Assembly (NCBI RefSeq): GCF_009883635.2
Contig: NZ_CP026115.2
Coordinates: 3,472,001 to 3,536,000 of the forward strand
Direction: 5' to 3'
Length of the DNA: 64,000 nucleotides
Origin: Pseudomonas putida
Lineage (GTDB): Bacteria > Pseudomonadota > Gammaproteobacteria > Pseudomonadales > Pseudomonadaceae
Within the stretch, counting starts at the first letter, position 1; the number at the start of each line of letters is the position of its first letter. This document shows positions 62,479 through 64,000 of this stretch, one piece after another. Position numbers and translations under genes: made by a program. The notes beneath the pieces were generated by a model. That model had not been told where the DNA came from, made no database searches, and saw only the letters and a program-made list of their open reading frames with translations.

Positions 62479-62804
62479 TGCTGAGTATTGCCCTGATCGA
62501 ATACGCCGGCTTCGCCGCATTGTGCCTGGCGATGGACAAACACTTCAGCGAGCTGCTCAAGCGCAAGCCCGGCCCCGGTCAGTTGCGTGTATTGCGCGTT
62601 GCGGGCTGGCTGTTGCTGACTTTGTCGCTGTTCCTCTGCGTTCACTGGCGTGGCTGGGCTCACGGTCTGGTGGAGTGGGTCGCGCTGTTGATGGCTGGTG
62701 CCACCTTGTGGGTGTTCTGCTTGCCCTATCTGCCACGTGTGCTGTTAGGCCTGGCTGCTGTCAGCTTGGTACTGGGCCCGCTGTTGGCCGTGTTTGCCGG
62801 GTGA
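62478..62804 (+). CDS. DUF3325 membrane protein
   Basis: The ATG at 62478 overlaps the PepSY gene stop by one base (TGATG). The 108-residue product has about three membrane helices (LSIALIEYAGFAALCLAMDK, VAGWLLLTLSLFLCV, LGLAAVSLVLGPLLAVFAG) and fits DUF3325, the third member of the iron-reductase cassette. The function is unknown. Confidence 0.82.
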   Translation: MLSIALIEYAGFAALCLAMDKHFSELLKRKPGPGQLRVLRVAGWLLLTLSLFLCVHWRGWAHGLVEWVALLMAGATLWVFCLPYLPRVLLGLAAVSLVLGPLLAVFAG

Positions 62805-62808
62805 TGCC

Positions 62809-63360
62809 TTGAGCGAAACCGAGAGCGACGGCACCCGCGCGCGCTTCGTCGAGGTATTCCTGGCCCAGCGTGCGCGCATGGAGGCGCTGGTCAGTCGCCG
62901 GGTGGGCTGCCGTGCCACCGCGTCCGACCTGGTACAGGAGTTGTTCCTGCGCTTCTGGCGCCGCCCCGAGGTAAAGGTCGAAGCGCTCGACACCTACCTC
63001 TTGCGCTGCGCCGGCAACCTGGCCATTGATCACCTGCGCAGTGAGGGCAGCCGCGAACGCGTCGCCGAAGCATCGCTGCCGCTGGATGAAGCCGGCCTGG
63101 CCCAGGCGCCGGAGCAGGCTGTCGAGGTCGATCATGACCTGCAGCGCGTGGAAGCCGCCTTGCGAGCACTGCCCGAGCGTACCCGGCAGATCTTTCTGCT
63201 CAATCGCGTTCACGGCTGCACATACGGCGAAATCGCCAAGGCCATGGAGCTTTCCCAGAGCAGTGTGGAAAAGCATATGATGCGCGCCCTCGAAGCGTGC
63301 AAGGCCAGTGTTGCCGAGCCCGCGACCTTCACTCGCAGGCCTGGGAGCGCCCGCCGATGA
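62809..63360 (+). CDS. Second FecI-type ECF sigma factor
   Basis: The TTG at 62809 is preferred (183 residues, (M)SETESDGTRARFVEVFLAQR); TTG 62794 would add five residues and overlap DUF3325. Region 2 (GCRATASDLVQELFLRFWRR, YLLRCAGNLAIDHLRSEG) and region 4 (LPERTRQIFLLNRVHGCTYG, SSVEKHMMRALE) are intact. It follows the DUF3649-PepSY-DUF3325 cassette by four bases and overlaps a fecR-like gene by four bases, forming one transcript. Its receptor gene probably lies past the window end. Confidence 0.9.
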   Translation: MSETESDGTRARFVEVFLAQRARMEALVSRRVGCRATASDLVQELFLRFWRRPEVKVEALDTYLLRCAGNLAIDHLRSEGSRERVAEASLPLDEAGLAQAPEQAVEVDHDLQRVEAALRALPERTRQIFLLNRVHGCTYGEIAKAMELSQSSVEKHMMRALEACKASVAEPATFTRRPGSARR

Positions 63361-64000
63361 GCCATCCAGACCTGATCACCGCAGCCCAGTCCGAGGCTGC
63401 CTTGCAGTGGCTGATCCGCATCAACGAACAGCCGGCAGCGGCCAGCAGCGCGGCGTTCAAGCGTTGGTTGCTGGAAGACCCGCAGCATCGCGAAGCCTAC
63501 GCCGAGGCCCAGTTGCTGTGGCAGCTCAGCGAAGCGCCGGCAGCGCGTCTGGCCGAGGAAGAACAGGCAGATTTGCAGCGCTACTTGCTGGCCATGGCCA
63601 AGCCGCCTGCGAAAGGGCATTGGCGGCGCGCCGGCATGGCATTGGCCGCGGCGTGCCTGGTGCTGGCCGTCAGCATGGCGGGCGGCTGGCGGCCCAGTGA
63701 CTGGTTGTTGAACCTGCAGGCCGATTTCAGCAGCAGTGATGCGATTCGCCTGGTGACCCTGGCGGACCAGTCACAGGTGACCCTGGATGCGGGCAGTGCC
63801 ATCACCGTCGACTTCGAGCAAGGCGAACGCCGTGTGCGCGTGTTGCATGGCGCAGCGTTCTTCCAGGTTACCCACACGGGGCAACCATTCGTGGTGGAAG
63901 CCGCTGGCGGCGAAGTAAGGGTGCTGGGCACGCAGTTCGAAGTACGCGACCAGGGGCAGGGCGCCCAGGTCACCGTGCGCAGCGGGCGCGTGGCGGTTAT
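63357..64000 (+). CDS. Second FecR-type regulator, N-terminal part (cut by window end)
   Basis: The ATG at 63357 overlaps the sigma gene stop by four bases. At least 214 residues are visible: the N-terminal DUF4880 region (ALQWLIRINEQPAAASSAAF), a membrane helix near 93-110 (GMALAAACLVLAVSMAGGW), and the beginning of the periplasmic FecR domain (LDAGSAITVDFEQGERRVRV). The C-terminus is missing. It pairs with the upstream ECF sigma factor. Confidence 0.9.
   Translation, partial: MSHPDLITAAQSEAALQWLIRINEQPAAASSAAFKRWLLEDPQHREAYAEAQLLWQLSEAPAARLAEEEQADLQRYLLAMAKPPAKGHWRRAGMALAAACLVLAVSMAGGWRPSDWLLNLQADFSSSDAIRLVTLADQSQVTLDAGSAITVDFEQGERRVRVLHGAAFFQVTHTGQPFVVEAAGGEVRVLGTQFEVRDQGQGAQVTVRSGRVAV

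Overview
The window is chromosomal DNA from a bacterium of the Pseudomonas putida group. This is inferred from the high GC content and from several proteins that match P. putida KT2440 proteins as I remember them: the McpS chemoreceptor, the LuxR solo PpoR, the short LOV photoreceptor PpSB1-LOV next to a LitR/CarH-type MerR regulator, and the pcaHG, cioAB and hmgABC gene sets. It also carries P. putida-type REP palindromes. I see no rRNA, tRNA, CRISPR array, insertion sequence, prophage or integrase. Almost all of it is intact, densely packed coding sequence.

Layout. 1-9.7 kb: a LysR fragment and a TauE/SafE permease, a divergent YgiN-like/MdaB quinone pair, a LysR regulator, periplasmic gamma-glutamyltransferase, McpS, a YpfJ-type zinc protein, and protocatechuate 3,4-dioxygenase (pcaHG). 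9.7-23.1 kb: housekeeping and respiration, with trmA plus a purine permease, an MFS exporter, the cyanide-insensitive oxidase cioAB with a small DUF2474 subunit, rlmG, ppoR, fpr, mscL, radA and a second NCS2 permease. 23.3-31.9 kb: a PilZ protein, the cstA-ybdD-yjiA carbon-starvation set, a MetF/MetV-like fusion divergent from a shortened MetE N-domain protein, a thiolase, and a PepSY/cytochrome b561 pair. 31.9-37.0 kb: a tight four-gene agmatine operon (aguA, aguB, an orphan polyamine-binding protein, a Tat-exported deiminase paralogue) with a divergent LysR gene. 37.1-43.6 kb: fabV, a hydrolase, HopJ/DUF1244/folM, and the light-sensing locus (MerR, PilZ, LOV). 43.7-48.3 kb: a flavodoxin, a LysR gene divergent from lrgAB, a hydrolase and an SDR. 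48.5-52.6 kb: the homogentisate operon hmgABC with its divergent IclR regulator. 52.6-56.4 kb: a SirB1-like protein, a leucine-type dehydrogenase, LexA-boxed yebG, a PsiE-like protein, DUF3509 and an HPF/RaiA protein. 56.6-64.0 kb: iron acquisition, with a complete FecI-FecR-FecA signalling set, a divergent inner-membrane reductase-like cassette (DUF3649-PepSY-DUF3325), and a second FecI-FecR pair cut by the window end.

Together the genes point to a soil or rhizosphere lifestyle. Aromatic compounds and tyrosine/phenylalanine are degraded through the protocatechuate and homogentisate routes. McpS senses TCA-cycle acids. Agmatine is turned into putrescine. CioAB supports respiration under stress, blue light is sensed, and ferric citrate-type iron uptake is regulated from the cell surface. 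Visible control sites include a perfect ANR box before cioA, a PcaQ-like palindrome before pcaH, the 17-bp HmgR-type palindrome, a LexA box before yebG and Fur-like sites between the iron operons.

I found no large unknown system. The least explained pieces are the MetE N-domain-only protein with two apparent internal deletions beside the MetF/MetV-like fusion, the agmatine operon that pairs a cytosolic deiminase with an exported one, and a PilZ-like gene inside the blue-light locus.
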